From NCBI GenBank assembly GCA_963771435.1, contig CAVYTF010000006.1, forward strand, positions 62,001 through 126,000: 64,000 bases of DNA, written 5' to 3'. Positions 46,922 to 55,152 of the stretch are shown piece by piece; position 1 is the stretch's first letter, and every line of letters starts with the position of its first letter. The stretch is from CAVYTF01 sp963771435 (GTDB taxonomy: Bacteria > Bacteroidota > Bacteroidia > Chitinophagales > Chitinophagaceae). Below the pieces are notes generated by a model that did not search any database, was not told where the DNA came from, and saw nothing but the letters and a program-made list of their open reading frames with translations. The position numbers and the translations under genes were made by a program.

Positions 46922-48229
46922 ATGAGTTTTACAGTAGCAATAGTTGGCCGCCCGAATGTGGGGAAAAGTACTTTCTTCAATCGTATGCTGGAAGAGCGCA
47001 AGGCAATTGTGGACGACATCAGCGGGGTGACACGCGACAGGCAGTATGGGGTTACTGACTGGAACGGAAAGCCTTTTAATGTGATAGATACCGGTGGCTT
47101 TGTGCCTGACAGTACGGATATGTTTGAAACGGAGATACGCAAACAGGTGAGAATTGCTATTGATGAGGCAGACGCTATTGTTTTTATGGTTGATGCGGCG
47201 GTTGGCATTACCACGCTGGATGAAGCGATGGCTCAATTGCTCCGGCAAGCGAAGAAACCTGTGTTCCTGACGGTGAATAAGGTAGATAATAATAAAAGAT
47301 TGCTTGAAGCATCAGAGTTTTATAGCCTGGGGTTCGAGAAGATATTTTTCCTGAGCAGCATGAGCGGTAGCGGAACGGGCGAATTGCTTGATGCAATTGC
47401 GGAACTAATACCTGTAGAAGAAAAAGAGGAGGATAATAATGCGTTGCCAAAGTTTGCAATCATTGGGCAACCAAATGTGGGTAAATCTTCATTGCTGAAT
47501 GCGCTGACAGGGCAGGAGCGAACAATCGTAAGTGATATTCCCGGAACGACACGCGACACTATTCACACGCATTATAAACTGTTTCAGAAAGAATTTATCC
47601 TGATAGATACGGCAGGCATACGCAAAAAAAGTAAAGAGAAGGATGACCTGGAGTTTTATTCCATTATACGTGCCATTAAAGCGATGGATGAGGCGGATGT
47701 TTGTTTGTTGGTGATCGATGCGGAGAAAGGCATTACAGCGCAGGACGTGAGTATCTTTTCTCTTGCCACCCGCAAGGGCAAAGGGATAGTGGTGCTGGTG
47801 AACAAATGGGACCTGATGGAAAAGTCCACGAATACTTCAAGAGATTATGAACAAAAGCTGAAAGAAAAGATCGCACCGTTCACGGATGTGCCGGTGATCT
47901 TTATTTCTGCGAAAGACAAAACGAGGATCTTTAAAGGGATGGAAGTGGCGCTGGAAGTGTATGACAACAGGAAAAAGAAAGTAACTACGAGCAAGCTGAA
48001 TGATGTGATGCTGAAGGCTGTTGAAGCTTACCATGCGCCGGTGTTTCGCGGGCATCCTATCAAGATAAAGTTTGTAACGCAACTGCCGACGGTGGTGCCT
48101 TCGTTCGCGTTCTTCTGCAATTTTCCGGAAGAGGTGAAAACGCCTTACAGGAATTATTTAGAGAACCAGCTGAGGACGAATTTTGACTTCAAAGGTGTGC
48201 CGGTGCGGATATTTTTTAGAAAGAAATAA
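46922..48229 (+). CDS. der: GTPase Der (double Era-like)
   Basis: Ribosome-assembly GTPase with two tandem G domains and a C-terminal KH-like domain. First domain: VGRPNVGKSTFFNRM (residues 7-21), DTGGF and NKVDN. Second domain: IGQPNVGKSSLLNALTGQ (near residue 180), DTAGIRKKSK and NKWDLM. The C-terminal part contains RGHPIKIKFVTQ and ends PVRIFFRKK. The 435-residue frame is intact, in contrast to era next to it. Confidence 0.96.
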   Translation: MSFTVAIVGRPNVGKSTFFNRMLEERKAIVDDISGVTRDRQYGVTDWNGKPFNVIDTGGFVPDSTDMFETEIRKQVRIAIDEADAIVFMVDAAVGITTLDEAMAQLLRQAKKPVFLTVNKVDNNKRLLEASEFYSLGFEKIFFLSSMSGSGTGELLDAIAELIPVEEKEEDNNALPKFAIIGQPNVGKSSLLNALTGQERTIVSDIPGTTRDTIHTHYKLFQKEFILIDTAGIRKKSKEKDDLEFYSIIRAIKAMDEADVCLLVIDAEKGITAQDVSIFSLATRKGKGIVVLVNKWDLMEKSTNTSRDYEQKLKEKIAPFTDVPVIFISAKDKTRIFKGMEVALEVYDNRKKKVTTSKLNDVMLKAVEAYHAPVFRGHPIKIKFVTQLPTVVPSFAFFCNFPEEVKTPYRNYLENQLRTNFDFKGVPVRIFFRKK

Positions 48230-48262
48230 GCAGCAGTTAATTTATTTGTTAATAAAACCCAA

Positions 48263-48270
48263 TAGCTTTG
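48263..48270 (+). promoter_or_regulatory. Bacteroidota -7 element TAGCTTTG
   Basis: TAnnTTTG match 28 bp before the small lipoprotein ATG. Confidence 0.6.
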
Positions 48271-48298
48271 TTTCTTTTATTAAACTAAAAACATTTAT

Positions 48299-48586
48299 AT
48301 GAAAAAACTATTCTCAATTTTAATTATCTCTGCCTTGTTTGCTGCATGCTCAGGTGGAAGTGGCAATAGCGCAGCAAATGATTCTTCAGCCAACGCCATG
48401 GTAAAAAATGCTGACAGCAGCACGAGTGCCATGAATGACTCTTTGACAAACAGCAAGAAGGCAATGGACAGCGCCGCAGTTATGCAGAAAAAATTAGATG
48501 ACGATGCTGCAGCAACTCAAAAGAAAATGATGGATGACTCTGCGGCAGGTGCTAAAAAAATGATGAAGGATAAGAAAAAAGGTTAA
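48299..48586 (+). CDS. Small Ala/Lys/Met-rich lipoprotein
   Basis: A 95-residue lipoprotein: signal MKKLFSILIISALFAACS with lipobox Cys 17, then a short linker and a low-complexity helix rich in Ala, Asp, Lys and Met (ATQKKMMDDSAAGAKKMMKD). Probably a coiled coil in the periplasm. Unknown function. A strong terminator follows. Confidence 0.65.
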   Translation: MKKLFSILIISALFAACSGGSGNSAANDSSANAMVKNADSSTSAMNDSLTNSKKAMDSAAVMQKKLDDDAAATQKKMMDDSAAGAKKMMKDKKKG

Positions 48587-48607
48587 AATTTGAGCCTTAA
48601 ATTCTTT

Positions 48608-48640
48608 GAGCCACGTTGATGAAGCGTGGCTTTTTTATTT
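48608..48640 (+). terminator. Terminator of the small lipoprotein gene
   Basis: GCCACG (48610-48615) pairs with CGTGGC (48625-48630), followed by six T. Confidence 0.8.
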
Positions 48641-50197
48641 ATACTCACCAAAGACATGGCGAAGGGTATCTGCAATTTCGCCGAGAGTGCAGTAGTTTTC
48701 TACGGCTTCGATGACGAGGGGCATTAGGTTATCAGTGCCTTTAGCAGCGGTGGATATTTTTTGCAAACAGGCGGCTAACTTTGCATTATCCCGGCGTGTT
48801 TTTAAGTTGTTTAACTTCTCTATTTGCAAGAGGCGGATGCTGTCGTCAATCCTTAAGGAAGGTGTGGAGCGGGTTTCGGCGCTTTGGAACTTATTTACTC
48901 CTACAATTATCTTTTCTCCTGTTTCTATTTTGCGCTGGTATTCGTAGGCGCTTTGGGCGATGGCGGTTTGCATGAAATCGGCTTCGATGGCGGCGACACT
49001 GCCACCCATTGCATCAATTTTATCAATTAATTCTTTAGCCTTTTCTTCCACTTCGCTGGTGAGGGATTCGACAAAATAACTTCCTGCCAAAGGATCAACG
49101 GTATCGGCGACGCCGCTCTCAAAAGCAACGATCTGCTGGGTGCGGAGGGCGATGCGTGCGGCTTCTTCAGTGGGGAGGCTGAGGGCTTCGTCATAACCAT
49201 TGGTATGCAGGCTTTGGGCACCGCCAAGAACAGCCGCGAGTGACTGAACCGTTACCCTCGCAATGTTGTTTAAGGGTTGCTGTGCGGTTAAAGTGCTGCC
49301 GCCGGTTTGTGCATGGAAGCGTAGCATCATGGCTTTCTCGTCGGTGGCGCCGAGGGCTTTCATCATGTTTGCCCAAAGGCGGCGGGCTGCGCGGAATTTG
49401 GCCACCTCTTCAAACAAATTATTATAAGAATTGAAAAAGAAAGACAGGCGTTTGCCAAATACATTTATGTCCAAGCCTTTTTCCAGGGCGGCTTTAACGT
49501 AAGCCTTGCCGTTGCTGAGCGTGAAGGCAACCTCCTGCACGGCTGTGCTGCCGGCTTCGCGGATATGATAGCCGGAAATGGAAATGGTGTTCCACTTGGG
49601 GAGCTCTTTGCTGCACCATTCGAAGATGTCAGTGATGATGCGCATGGAAGGCTTGGGCGGGTAGATATAAGTGCCGCGGGCGGCGTATTCTTTAAGTATG
49701 TCGTTTTGAATTGTGCCATTTATTTTGCCCAAATCGGCACCCTGTTTTTTGGCGAGGGCTACGTAGAAAGCGAGGAGGATGAAGCCGGTGGCGTTGATGG
49801 TCATGGAGGTGGAGATGTCCTGTAGGTTTATATCCTTAAATAATAACTCAATATCCTCGAGGCTGTCGATGGCGACGCCTACTTTGCCGACCTCACCTTC
49901 GGAGAGGGGGTGGTCGCTGTCGTAGCCGATCTGGGTGGGGAGATCGAATGCGACGCTGAGGCCCATAACCCCCTGACTAAGTAAATAATGGTAGCGGCGG
50001 TTGCTTTCTTCGGCGGTGCTGAAGCCTGCATATTGGCGCATGGTCCATAGCTTGCCGCGATACATGTCTGCCTGTACGCCGCGGGTGAAGGGGAATTGGC
50101 CGGGGAATTCTTCGGGGGTGGAGGGGGCTACATCGGCGGTGGTGTAGAGCTTTTTTATTTCGATGTTGCTGTCGGTATATATGGGTTCATCGTTCAT
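48635..50197 (-). CDS. Methylmalonyl-CoA mutase family, large subunit
   Basis: B12-dependent carbon-skeleton mutase. The 520-residue protein has only the substrate-binding TIM barrel and lacks the C-terminal cobalamin domain, so a separate small subunit is needed; none lies in the window. Recognised blocks are LWTMRQYAGFSTAEESN, GLSVAFDLPTQIGYDSDHP, IQNDILKEYAARGTYIYPP and SISGYHIREAGSTAVQEVA. Arg is kept in the PSMRI motif as in methylmalonyl-CoA mutases, but the segment equivalent to GPYATMY reads GVQADMY, so the active-site Tyr is Gln. Substrate may therefore be something other than methylmalonyl-CoA. It lies just downstream of four palindromes. Confidence 0.88.
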   Translation of the reverse strand: MNDEPIYTDSNIEIKKLYTTADVAPSTPEEFPGQFPFTRGVQADMYRGKLWTMRQYAGFSTAEESNRRYHYLLSQGVMGLSVAFDLPTQIGYDSDHPLSEGEVGKVGVAIDSLEDIELLFKDINLQDISTSMTINATGFILLAFYVALAKKQGADLGKINGTIQNDILKEYAARGTYIYPPKPSMRIITDIFEWCSKELPKWNTISISGYHIREAGSTAVQEVAFTLSNGKAYVKAALEKGLDINVFGKRLSFFFNSYNNLFEEVAKFRAARRLWANMMKALGATDEKAMMLRFHAQTGGSTLTAQQPLNNIARVTVQSLAAVLGGAQSLHTNGYDEALSLPTEEAARIALRTQQIVAFESGVADTVDPLAGSYFVESLTSEVEEKAKELIDKIDAMGGSVAAIEADFMQTAIAQSAYEYQRKIETGEKIIVGVNKFQSAETRSTPSLRIDDSIRLLQIEKLNNLKTRRDNAKLAACLQKISTAAKGTDNLMPLVIEAVENYCTLGEIADTLRHVFGEYK

Positions 50198-50232
50198 TAT
50201 AATACAAATATGGGTTTTAGCGAAGCAATAAT

Positions 50233-50317
50233 ACCGTATTTATGCGGTAAACTTTACCGTATAAATACGGTACCCGATACCGTAAAAATACGGTAAAAAA
50301 AACCGTATAAATACGGT
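50233..50317. repeat. Four 16-bp palindromes at 23-bp spacing
   Basis: ACCGTATAAATACGGT or near copies start at 50233, 50256, 50279 and 50302, each followed by a variable 7-bp spacer. They sit about 35-120 bp before the acyl-CoA mutase start (minus strand), just upstream of a CATATTTG near-promoter element (about 50204-50211). They could be operator sites of a regulator for the mutase gene, or another array of the kind found at 8.9, 24.2 and 50.5 kb. Confidence 0.92.
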
Positions 50318-50462
50318 TTTTTAAGAAATAGAGAAGGTTTAGTTTTGCATTGTCAATGAAGAGGGAGCGGGGAGTTGGGAGTGAGGAGTTAGGGAAAAGA
50401 GAAAAAAGGAGATGTGTGGCTGCTAAAATGGCATAGCGACTGCAAATTTGTCCACCATTTTA

Positions 50463-50705
50463 GCGAAAGTGATCCTCGTGCAAACGAAAGTGCTTCTCAT
50501 TGGAGCGAAATGACATCTCGTTGGAACGAAAGTGATCCTCGTGGAAGCGAAAGCGCTTCTCGCGATAGCGAAATGGCTTCTCGTTGAAACGAAATGTGAT
50601 CTCGTTGGAACAAAAGTGATCCTCGTGGAAGCGAAAGCGCTTCTCGCGATAGCGAAATGGCTTCTCGTTGGAACGAAAGTGCTTCTCGTGGAAGCGAAAT
50701 GAGGG
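50463..50705. repeat. Tandem array C: eleven 21-bp units plus a partial
   Basis: Units start at 50463 and every 21 bp to 50694. Typical unit core GCGAAAGCGCTTCTCGC, with GCGA or ACGA pairing with TCGC or TCGT. Several unit types alternate (GTGATCC, GCGCTTC, ATGGCTTC centres) and a block of units is repeated (50547-50588 equals 50631-50672). It ends 95 bp before the start of the gene at 50801. Confidence 0.93.
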
Positions 50706-50800
50706 AAGAGCGAAAAAAGATGATCCTTACCTCCAAATTTATCCTGAAAGAGAGGAAAAAAATTGTAACCAATTTTAAAAAACAAATAAAAACAAAGAAC

Positions 50801-51715
50801 ATGACACAAGTTCAAAATGCGAAAAACAAAATGTACAAGAGTGTACTGAGCTTTCTTACTGTAAGCCTTGCAGTGTTTGCAGGATTTAAGCGCCTGCTGA
50901 CGGAGATAACAAATTTTACGGACCTGAACGGTGACCTTGACGGTTTTATTACTCAGCAGGGACAAGTGATAACGGGGATAACGGAAGGTAAACTGAGTGT
51001 TTTTGACACGCTGGTGGCGAACACGGTGGCTGCGTCGCGCAAGGCGCTGGTGTATGCGAAAGACCAGGGTGATGATGCTATGCAGGCGACGCTGGATGTG
51101 AGAGTGGATGATTTTGAGAAGGCAACGGAAACGAATGCCGTGACGCGTATTCAAAATATTTATACGATCCTGAATGATAACGCGGTGGCCCTGGCGGATT
51201 ATATGGTGAGCGCGGACGATATTGCTGCGATAGGGACGGGGCTTACGACTTATGCAACGCAGAAACCGCTGCCGAGCAATGCGGTGAGCGCAAGGGTGGG
51301 GGCGCGGAAAAGTTTGGTGGAAACGATGGCGGCTATTGACGAGAGCCTTGTAATTATTGATGACCTGCTGGAACACACTTATATGGAGAGTAATTATGAA
51401 CTGGTGGAAACGTACCTGAGCAACAGGGTGATCGATAACGACGGGGTACACCATAGCGGGATACGCGCGACGATGACGGATTCGGTGACGGGGGCCGGGC
51501 TGGAAGGGGGCGTGATGGCGATCGAGGCGCTGGAAAAGACGGGAGTGGCGGATATTAACGGGATGGCGGAAATTATTAAGATGAAACCGGGGACGTATCA
51601 TGTGGCGTTCAGCGCGGTGGGTTATGTGACGCAGACGCTGTTGCTGACGATAGAGAAGGGGAACGATCGGGACGATCGCAGTGGAGTTGGTGGCGGGGTA
51701 AAAGTTTTAGGTTAA
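50801..51715 (+). CDS. Orphan helical protein with C-terminal carboxypeptidase-like domain, next to array C
   Basis: A 304-residue protein from ATG 50801 (MTQVQNAKNKMYKSVLSFLT); the open frame continues upstream into the array, but that part would be repeat-derived. Residues 1-215 look helical (for example NTVAASRKALVYAKDQ and ARKSLVETMAAIDESLV) without signal peptide. Residues about 220-295 form a CarboxypepD_reg-like beta-sandwich: SGIRATMTDSVTGAGLEGG, TGVADINGMAEI and MKPGTYHVAFSAVGY. It ends in a Gly-rich tail. G+C is higher than in neighbours by eye. A terminator follows. The layout parallels the orphan genes at 9.3 and 23.5 kb. Function unknown. Confidence 0.78.
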   Translation: MTQVQNAKNKMYKSVLSFLTVSLAVFAGFKRLLTEITNFTDLNGDLDGFITQQGQVITGITEGKLSVFDTLVANTVAASRKALVYAKDQGDDAMQATLDVRVDDFEKATETNAVTRIQNIYTILNDNAVALADYMVSADDIAAIGTGLTTYATQKPLPSNAVSARVGARKSLVETMAAIDESLVIIDDLLEHTYMESNYELVETYLSNRVIDNDGVHHSGIRATMTDSVTGAGLEGGVMAIEALEKTGVADINGMAEIIKMKPGTYHVAFSAVGYVTQTLLLTIEKGNDRDDRSGVGGGVKVLG

Positions 51716-51727
51716 TAGAGAATTGTA

Positions 51728-51757
51728 AACATCCTGTGAGAGCGGGATGTTTTTTGT
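51728..51757 (+). terminator. Terminator of the orphan gene at 50.8 kb
   Basis: AACATCC (51728-51734) pairs with GGATGTT (51745-51751), followed by T residues. Confidence 0.8.
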
Positions 51758-51810
51758 TTTGTGTAGATTTGAGGAGGATTCTGTTCCGATTAAGAAAAAA
51801 TACATAGATA

Positions 51811-52407
51811 ATGAACACGTTTAAAACATTAATAAGTAAATTAGATACCGTACTTAGAAAATACAATTTGAGTGAATATGAAAAACTTCAGCTGCCTTTG
51901 ACTGATAAAGAAATTGATAAAAGCTTGCAAGAATTAGGTATCAATGACGAAAATATAAAGGCATTATTTCAATGGAAGAATGGTGAAAAAGAAGACTCAT
52001 ATTGCCAAATGACAGAACGTGGAGGATTAATGTCTCTTGATGCAGTGAAAGAAAGTAAATTACATTACAATTTTTATGATCCATTCTTAATAGCATTAAT
52101 TACCGATAATGGAGAAGAGTCTCTTTTGTTTAATACCAAACCTGGCTTGCATTATGGGAAATTGTATTTATTTTCAGTATCACAGCTTTATATTGATCAT
52201 CCAATTGGCTATTTTGATTCACTAGAAGCGATGGTTAAGACAATTATTGAAGCCTATAATAAAAAAGCGCTTTTTTATGATAAGGAAGAAGAATTCTTGG
52301 AATATGATGGCCCGAAATTTAGAGAAATTGCAAAGAAAATAAATAAAAAGTCGGCTTATTGGACTAATCATGATCCACTAAGAGAAGAAGAATGGTATGA
52401 GATATAA
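51811..52407 (+). CDS. SMI1/KNR4 family protein
   Basis: A 198-residue protein with the SMI1/KNR4 (SUKH) fold signature: YEKLQLPLTDKEIDKSLQEL and ALFQWKNGEKEDSYCQ early on, PFLIALITDNGEESLLFNTK near residue 100 and DSLEAMVKTIIEAY later. SUKH proteins often act as immunity proteins to contact-dependent toxins, but no toxin gene is adjacent here. Single gene between the orphan gene and the PIN module. Confidence 0.72.
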   Translation: MNTFKTLISKLDTVLRKYNLSEYEKLQLPLTDKEIDKSLQELGINDENIKALFQWKNGEKEDSYCQMTERGGLMSLDAVKESKLHYNFYDPFLIALITDNGEESLLFNTKPGLHYGKLYLFSVSQLYIDHPIGYFDSLEAMVKTIIEAYNKKALFYDKEEEFLEYDGPKFREIAKKINKKSAYWTNHDPLREEEWYEI

Positions 52408-52464
52408 TTTAAAGAGGATGTTTATAGATTTATAAGAATGCAGTTCGCCTCCTTCAAAATTTGT

Positions 52465-52472
52465 TATATTTG
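52465..52472 (+). promoter_or_regulatory. Bacteroidota -7 element TATATTTG
   Basis: TAnnTTTG match only 4 bp before the antitoxin ATG, implying a nearly leaderless transcript. Confidence 0.45.
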
Positions 52473-52476
52473 AATT

Positions 52477-52692
52477 ATGGAAGCATTAAGGATTGAAATA
52501 ATTAACCCCAAAGCATTGCAGCTTATTAAAGGTATGCAGGAACTAAACCTGATCAAGGTTAGCGATGAACCTGAGTCTATGCTGAAGGCTTATCTTAAAA
52601 AAATGAGGCGGCATTCTTCTGAGGCGCCAAGTTTGAACGAAATAACTAAGGTTGTTGAGGAAGTAAGAGCAAAGCGCTATGCCAAAAAGTAA
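52477..52692 (+). CDS. Antitoxin of a PIN-domain module
   Basis: A 71-residue protein (MEALRIEIINPKALQLIKGM) whose gene overlaps the PIN toxin gene by 14 bp. Size, order and overlap are typical of VapB-type antitoxins. No clear DNA-binding motif, but the SLNEITKVVEEVRAKRYAKK tail is the usual helical toxin-binding end. Confidence 0.75.
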   Translation: MEALRIEIINPKALQLIKGMQELNLIKVSDEPESMLKAYLKKMRRHSSEAPSLNEITKVVEEVRAKRYAKK

Positions 52693-53107
52693 GCCGCATA
52701 AACTTGTTATTGATACTAACCTTTGGATAAGCTTTCTTATTTCCAATAAACACAACCTGCTTGACCCATTATTGTTTGCTGAGAAAGCCAGGATCGTTTT
52801 TAGCACAGAGCTTATGTCTGAAATTAAGCAAACAATAGAAAAGCCTAAGCTGAAGAAATATTTTGGAACAAATGCCCTTGTTGAAATGCTTTCAGCCTTT
52901 GAGCCGTTTATTGACCTTATAGAAGTTGAAAGTGATGTTTCTATTTGCCGTGATACCAAGGATAATTTCTTGCTTGCTCTTTCAAAGGACAGCAAGGCTG
53001 ACTATTTGCTTACCGGGGACAAAGATCTACTGGTTTTAGAAAAGTTTGGTAAAACTAAGATCGTTACGATTGGCAACTTTCTTGCAGCGATGAAAGCAAA
53101 TGAATAA
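52679..53107 (+). CDS. PIN-domain toxin ribonuclease
   Basis: A 142-residue PIN-domain protein. The first acidic residue is in LVIDTNLWISFLI (residues 9-21), another Glu lies at STELMSEI, and the last motif is DTKDNFLLALSKDSKADYLLTGDKDLL. This is the family of putative toxin components of type II systems (TIGR00305-like). Expected to cleave RNA and be neutralised by the upstream product. Confidence 0.85.
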   Translation: MPKSKPHKLVIDTNLWISFLISNKHNLLDPLLFAEKARIVFSTELMSEIKQTIEKPKLKKYFGTNALVEMLSAFEPFIDLIEVESDVSICRDTKDNFLLALSKDSKADYLLTGDKDLLVLEKFGKTKIVTIGNFLAAMKANE

Positions 53108-53202
53108 TTCCACCTTGGTTGTTTTCTCACCAACGAATAAATGTACTAAAAAATCATAGCAAGGTTTGTTGAAAGAGATTGTAACATCTTGGGAGAGCGG
53201 GA

Positions 53203-53626
53203 TTATTCTATAGGGTTTAAATGTTTTAATTTCCAGCCTTTATAGAATTTAATCACATCGTAAACTCCAAAAACAAGAAAGCAAATAAAGAATGGAAAAG
53301 CAGTAAAAAACACTTCAAGTTGATTTGGATTATCAATGAATCTGTGTTTGAAATATATTATAAGAGCAATGGTAATTGCTAAATGAAAGATAACGCCTAC
53401 TATAAGTGCAAAATTTATCGAATAGATCTTTTCATTCCAATTCCATAGACCAGTCTTAATTAAATAGTAACAGTAAATACCTATTGCTGAATACAGAATA
53501 AGAGATGTAATAACAATCACTAGAACGCCTGTTTGCTTATTAAATTCCTCTATTTCTACGACAGTTAATAAAAACAATCCAAAATATCGCAAGCGAAAAT
53601 TTAAAGAATCCTAAAACTTTATTCAT
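53203..53626 (-). CDS. Small four-segment membrane protein, frameshift near start
   Basis: The long frame (53203-53592) has no good start codon. In the neighbouring frame an ATG at 53626 reads MNKVLGFFKFSLAIFWIVF, and removal of one T in a short T run near 53570 joins it to TVVEIEEFNKQTGVLVIVIT. The result has about 140 residues and four membrane segments. Unknown function. Confidence 0.55.
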
Positions 53627-53703
53627 AATTCAAAACTATAAGAAAATTTCATCCAATGCAAAAGGATTACGCCTTTGTTGATGTGTTTACTAACGAATAA
53701 ACT

Positions 53704-54018
53704 TTACTCAAAAAAATCATAGCAGGAAGCAACGAGGGATAGATGAGCGACTTTTGGAGGGGTTTCTGGGCCGCTTGCTTTTAACTCCATTTGAAACTGT
53801 TTGAATGAGTCGAGGGCATTGAGGAGTATTTCGCCTTCTTCGTTTTCAAAGATGGCAAAGTGCATGAATGTTTTGCCATCAGGCTCAAGGAAAGTGCTGT
53901 ATTTGATGCCGGGGCTGTTGATCTCTCTAAGATCGCTCATGACTTTTGAGATATTTTCTTTGTTGTGTGCTGCGTACTCCGGATTTGTGGTGTACTGTAC
54001 TCTTACTATTTTAAACAT
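53704..54018 (-). CDS. Conserved small protein, ABM-like fold possible
   Basis: A 104-residue cytoplasmic protein (MFKIVRVQYTTNPEYAAHNK). The alternation of strands and helices (YSTFLEPDGKTFMHFAIFEN) and length resemble the dimeric alpha-beta barrel (ABM) superfamily, but no catalytic residue is evident. Confidence 0.6.
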   Translation of the reverse strand: MFKIVRVQYTTNPEYAAHNKENISKVMSDLREINSPGIKYSTFLEPDGKTFMHFAIFENEEGEILLNALDSFKQFQMELKASGPETPPKVAHLSLVASCYDFFE

Positions 54019-54132
54019 GAGGTGTATATTTTTTTGATCTATAAAAATGGTTTGTTTGGAATTTATGGAAATTGACCGGAAATGATTCTTTAGTAAATAT
54101 ACTAACTAAATGAACAGCGTCTTTAATATTAT

Positions 54133-54140
54133 TAGCTTTG
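54133..54140 (+). promoter_or_regulatory. Bacteroidota -7 element TAGCTTTG
   Basis: TAnnTTTG match that overlaps the upstream TTG start (54138) and so favours the ATG at 54156. Confidence 0.6.
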
Positions 54141-54155
54141 GATAAACTAAACAAA

Positions 54156-54494
54156 ATGAGAAAAATATTTTTATTCTTTGCTTTTATTTGTTTGATGGGT
54201 TCATGTGCAACAAATAAAAAAGTAGCTACTGCAAGCCAGATCAGTCAATCGAAATCGACAGGGGGAGACGGATCGTCGTATGAAAAAGCAATCGTCATCG
54301 CTGAGAAAACAGAGACGACAGGGGTGGATGCGGAATATGCATGGCTAAGAAAAAATTACCCGGGATATAAAGTGGAAATGCAATCGCTGAACCAGCACGA
54401 TGGCAAGCCTTACGATATTCTAAAGATCAAAACGGCAGATGGGGTAGAGATGAGTGTTTATTTTGATATTTCTAATTATTTCAGTAAGTTCTGA
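54156..54494 (+). CDS. Small lipoprotein
   Basis: A 112-residue lipoprotein from ATG 54156: MRKIFLFFAFICLMGSCATN with lipobox Cys 17. The mature part reads YEKAIVIAEKTETTGVDAEYAW and ends in ADGVEMSVYFDISNYFSKF, probably a small alpha-beta domain. Unknown function; similar short proteins occur in other Bacteroidota. Confidence 0.68.
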   Translation: MRKIFLFFAFICLMGSCATNKKVATASQISQSKSTGGDGSSYEKAIVIAEKTETTGVDAEYAWLRKNYPGYKVEMQSLNQHDGKPYDILKIKTADGVEMSVYFDISNYFSKF

Positions 54495-54508
54495 TCCCTC
54501 TATTAACG

Positions 54509-55021
54509 CTACAATATCTTCTTTGCTTCAATGCTTACTACGTTGCTTACTACTTCGTGGAGGGAGCCTTTTTTATCGTTGAGTAGATATTCAAGAAGTT
54601 GTTTGTTAAGGTCGAGGCCGGTGGCGTTGTAAGGCAAAGTATTAGCAAGCTGGTTGATAACAAGAAGGTTTTGTTCCTTGAGTGTTTTTACTGCGTTCCA
54701 TGCATCAGCAGACACATATACCTGCTGGGAAATGTTGTAATCAAATTCATGCCTTATGTTTTGCGTAAGTATTAACTGCATTTCCCGCGCGGTGGTACCT
54801 GTTTGCCCAAGGCGGGCTATGAGGTTTGGCAAAGCAATTCTTTCTACAAGGAAAGAGAGGCGCTCATAAGCTTGAAGTTGCATCATTTTAGTGGTAGAAG
54901 CAAGGTCAGATGGAGTGCTGGTCTGTGCGGATGTACCTTTTTTAAAAAGGCCGGAAAGAGAGGCAAGCAATGCTAATACTAAAACAGCGATAATGATAAT
55001 TAAAATATTATTGGAATCCAT
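54509..55021 (-). CDS. Membrane-anchored conserved protein (DUF7935-like)
   Basis: A 170-residue protein with one N-terminal membrane helix (ILIIIIAVLVLALLASLSGLF) and a helical cytoplasmic part with YERLSFLVERIALPNLIARL and QLILTQNIRHEFDYNISQQV. The pattern matches a conserved Bacteroidota family of unknown function. It lies directly downstream of rpoB, where rpoC would normally be, but is separated from it by a terminator. Confidence 0.62.
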   Translation of the reverse strand: MDSNNILIIIIAVLVLALLASLSGLFKKGTSAQTSTPSDLASTTKMMQLQAYERLSFLVERIALPNLIARLGQTGTTAREMQLILTQNIRHEFDYNISQQVYVSADAWNAVKTLKEQNLLVINQLANTLPYNATGLDLNKQLLEYLLNDKKGSLHEVVSNVVSIEAKKIL

Positions 55022-55094
55022 TGTGTGGGTTTGTACAAAAGTAATTTAATTGGCGTCTAAAAATTATGAAAAGGGTAGGAGGGGTTTATGTTTA

Positions 55095-55135
55095 AAAAAA
55101 AATCCCGGCTGCAATAGCGACCGGGATCTTTAATA
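55095..55135 (-). terminator. Terminator directly after rpoB
   Basis: AATCCCGG (55101-55108) and CCGGGATCTT (55121-55130) form a stem, with a run of nine T on the minus strand. It ends the rpoB transcript, showing that rpoB is not co-transcribed with any gene downstream. Confidence 0.82.
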
Positions 55136-55152
55136 TTAAAAGTGAATTTGGC

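Noticed and set aside
50423..51601. 392-residue minus-strand open frame
   Set aside because: It lies antisense to the orphan gene at 50.8 kb and runs into the repeat array; composition (His/Arg-rich, low complexity) is that of a shadow frame.
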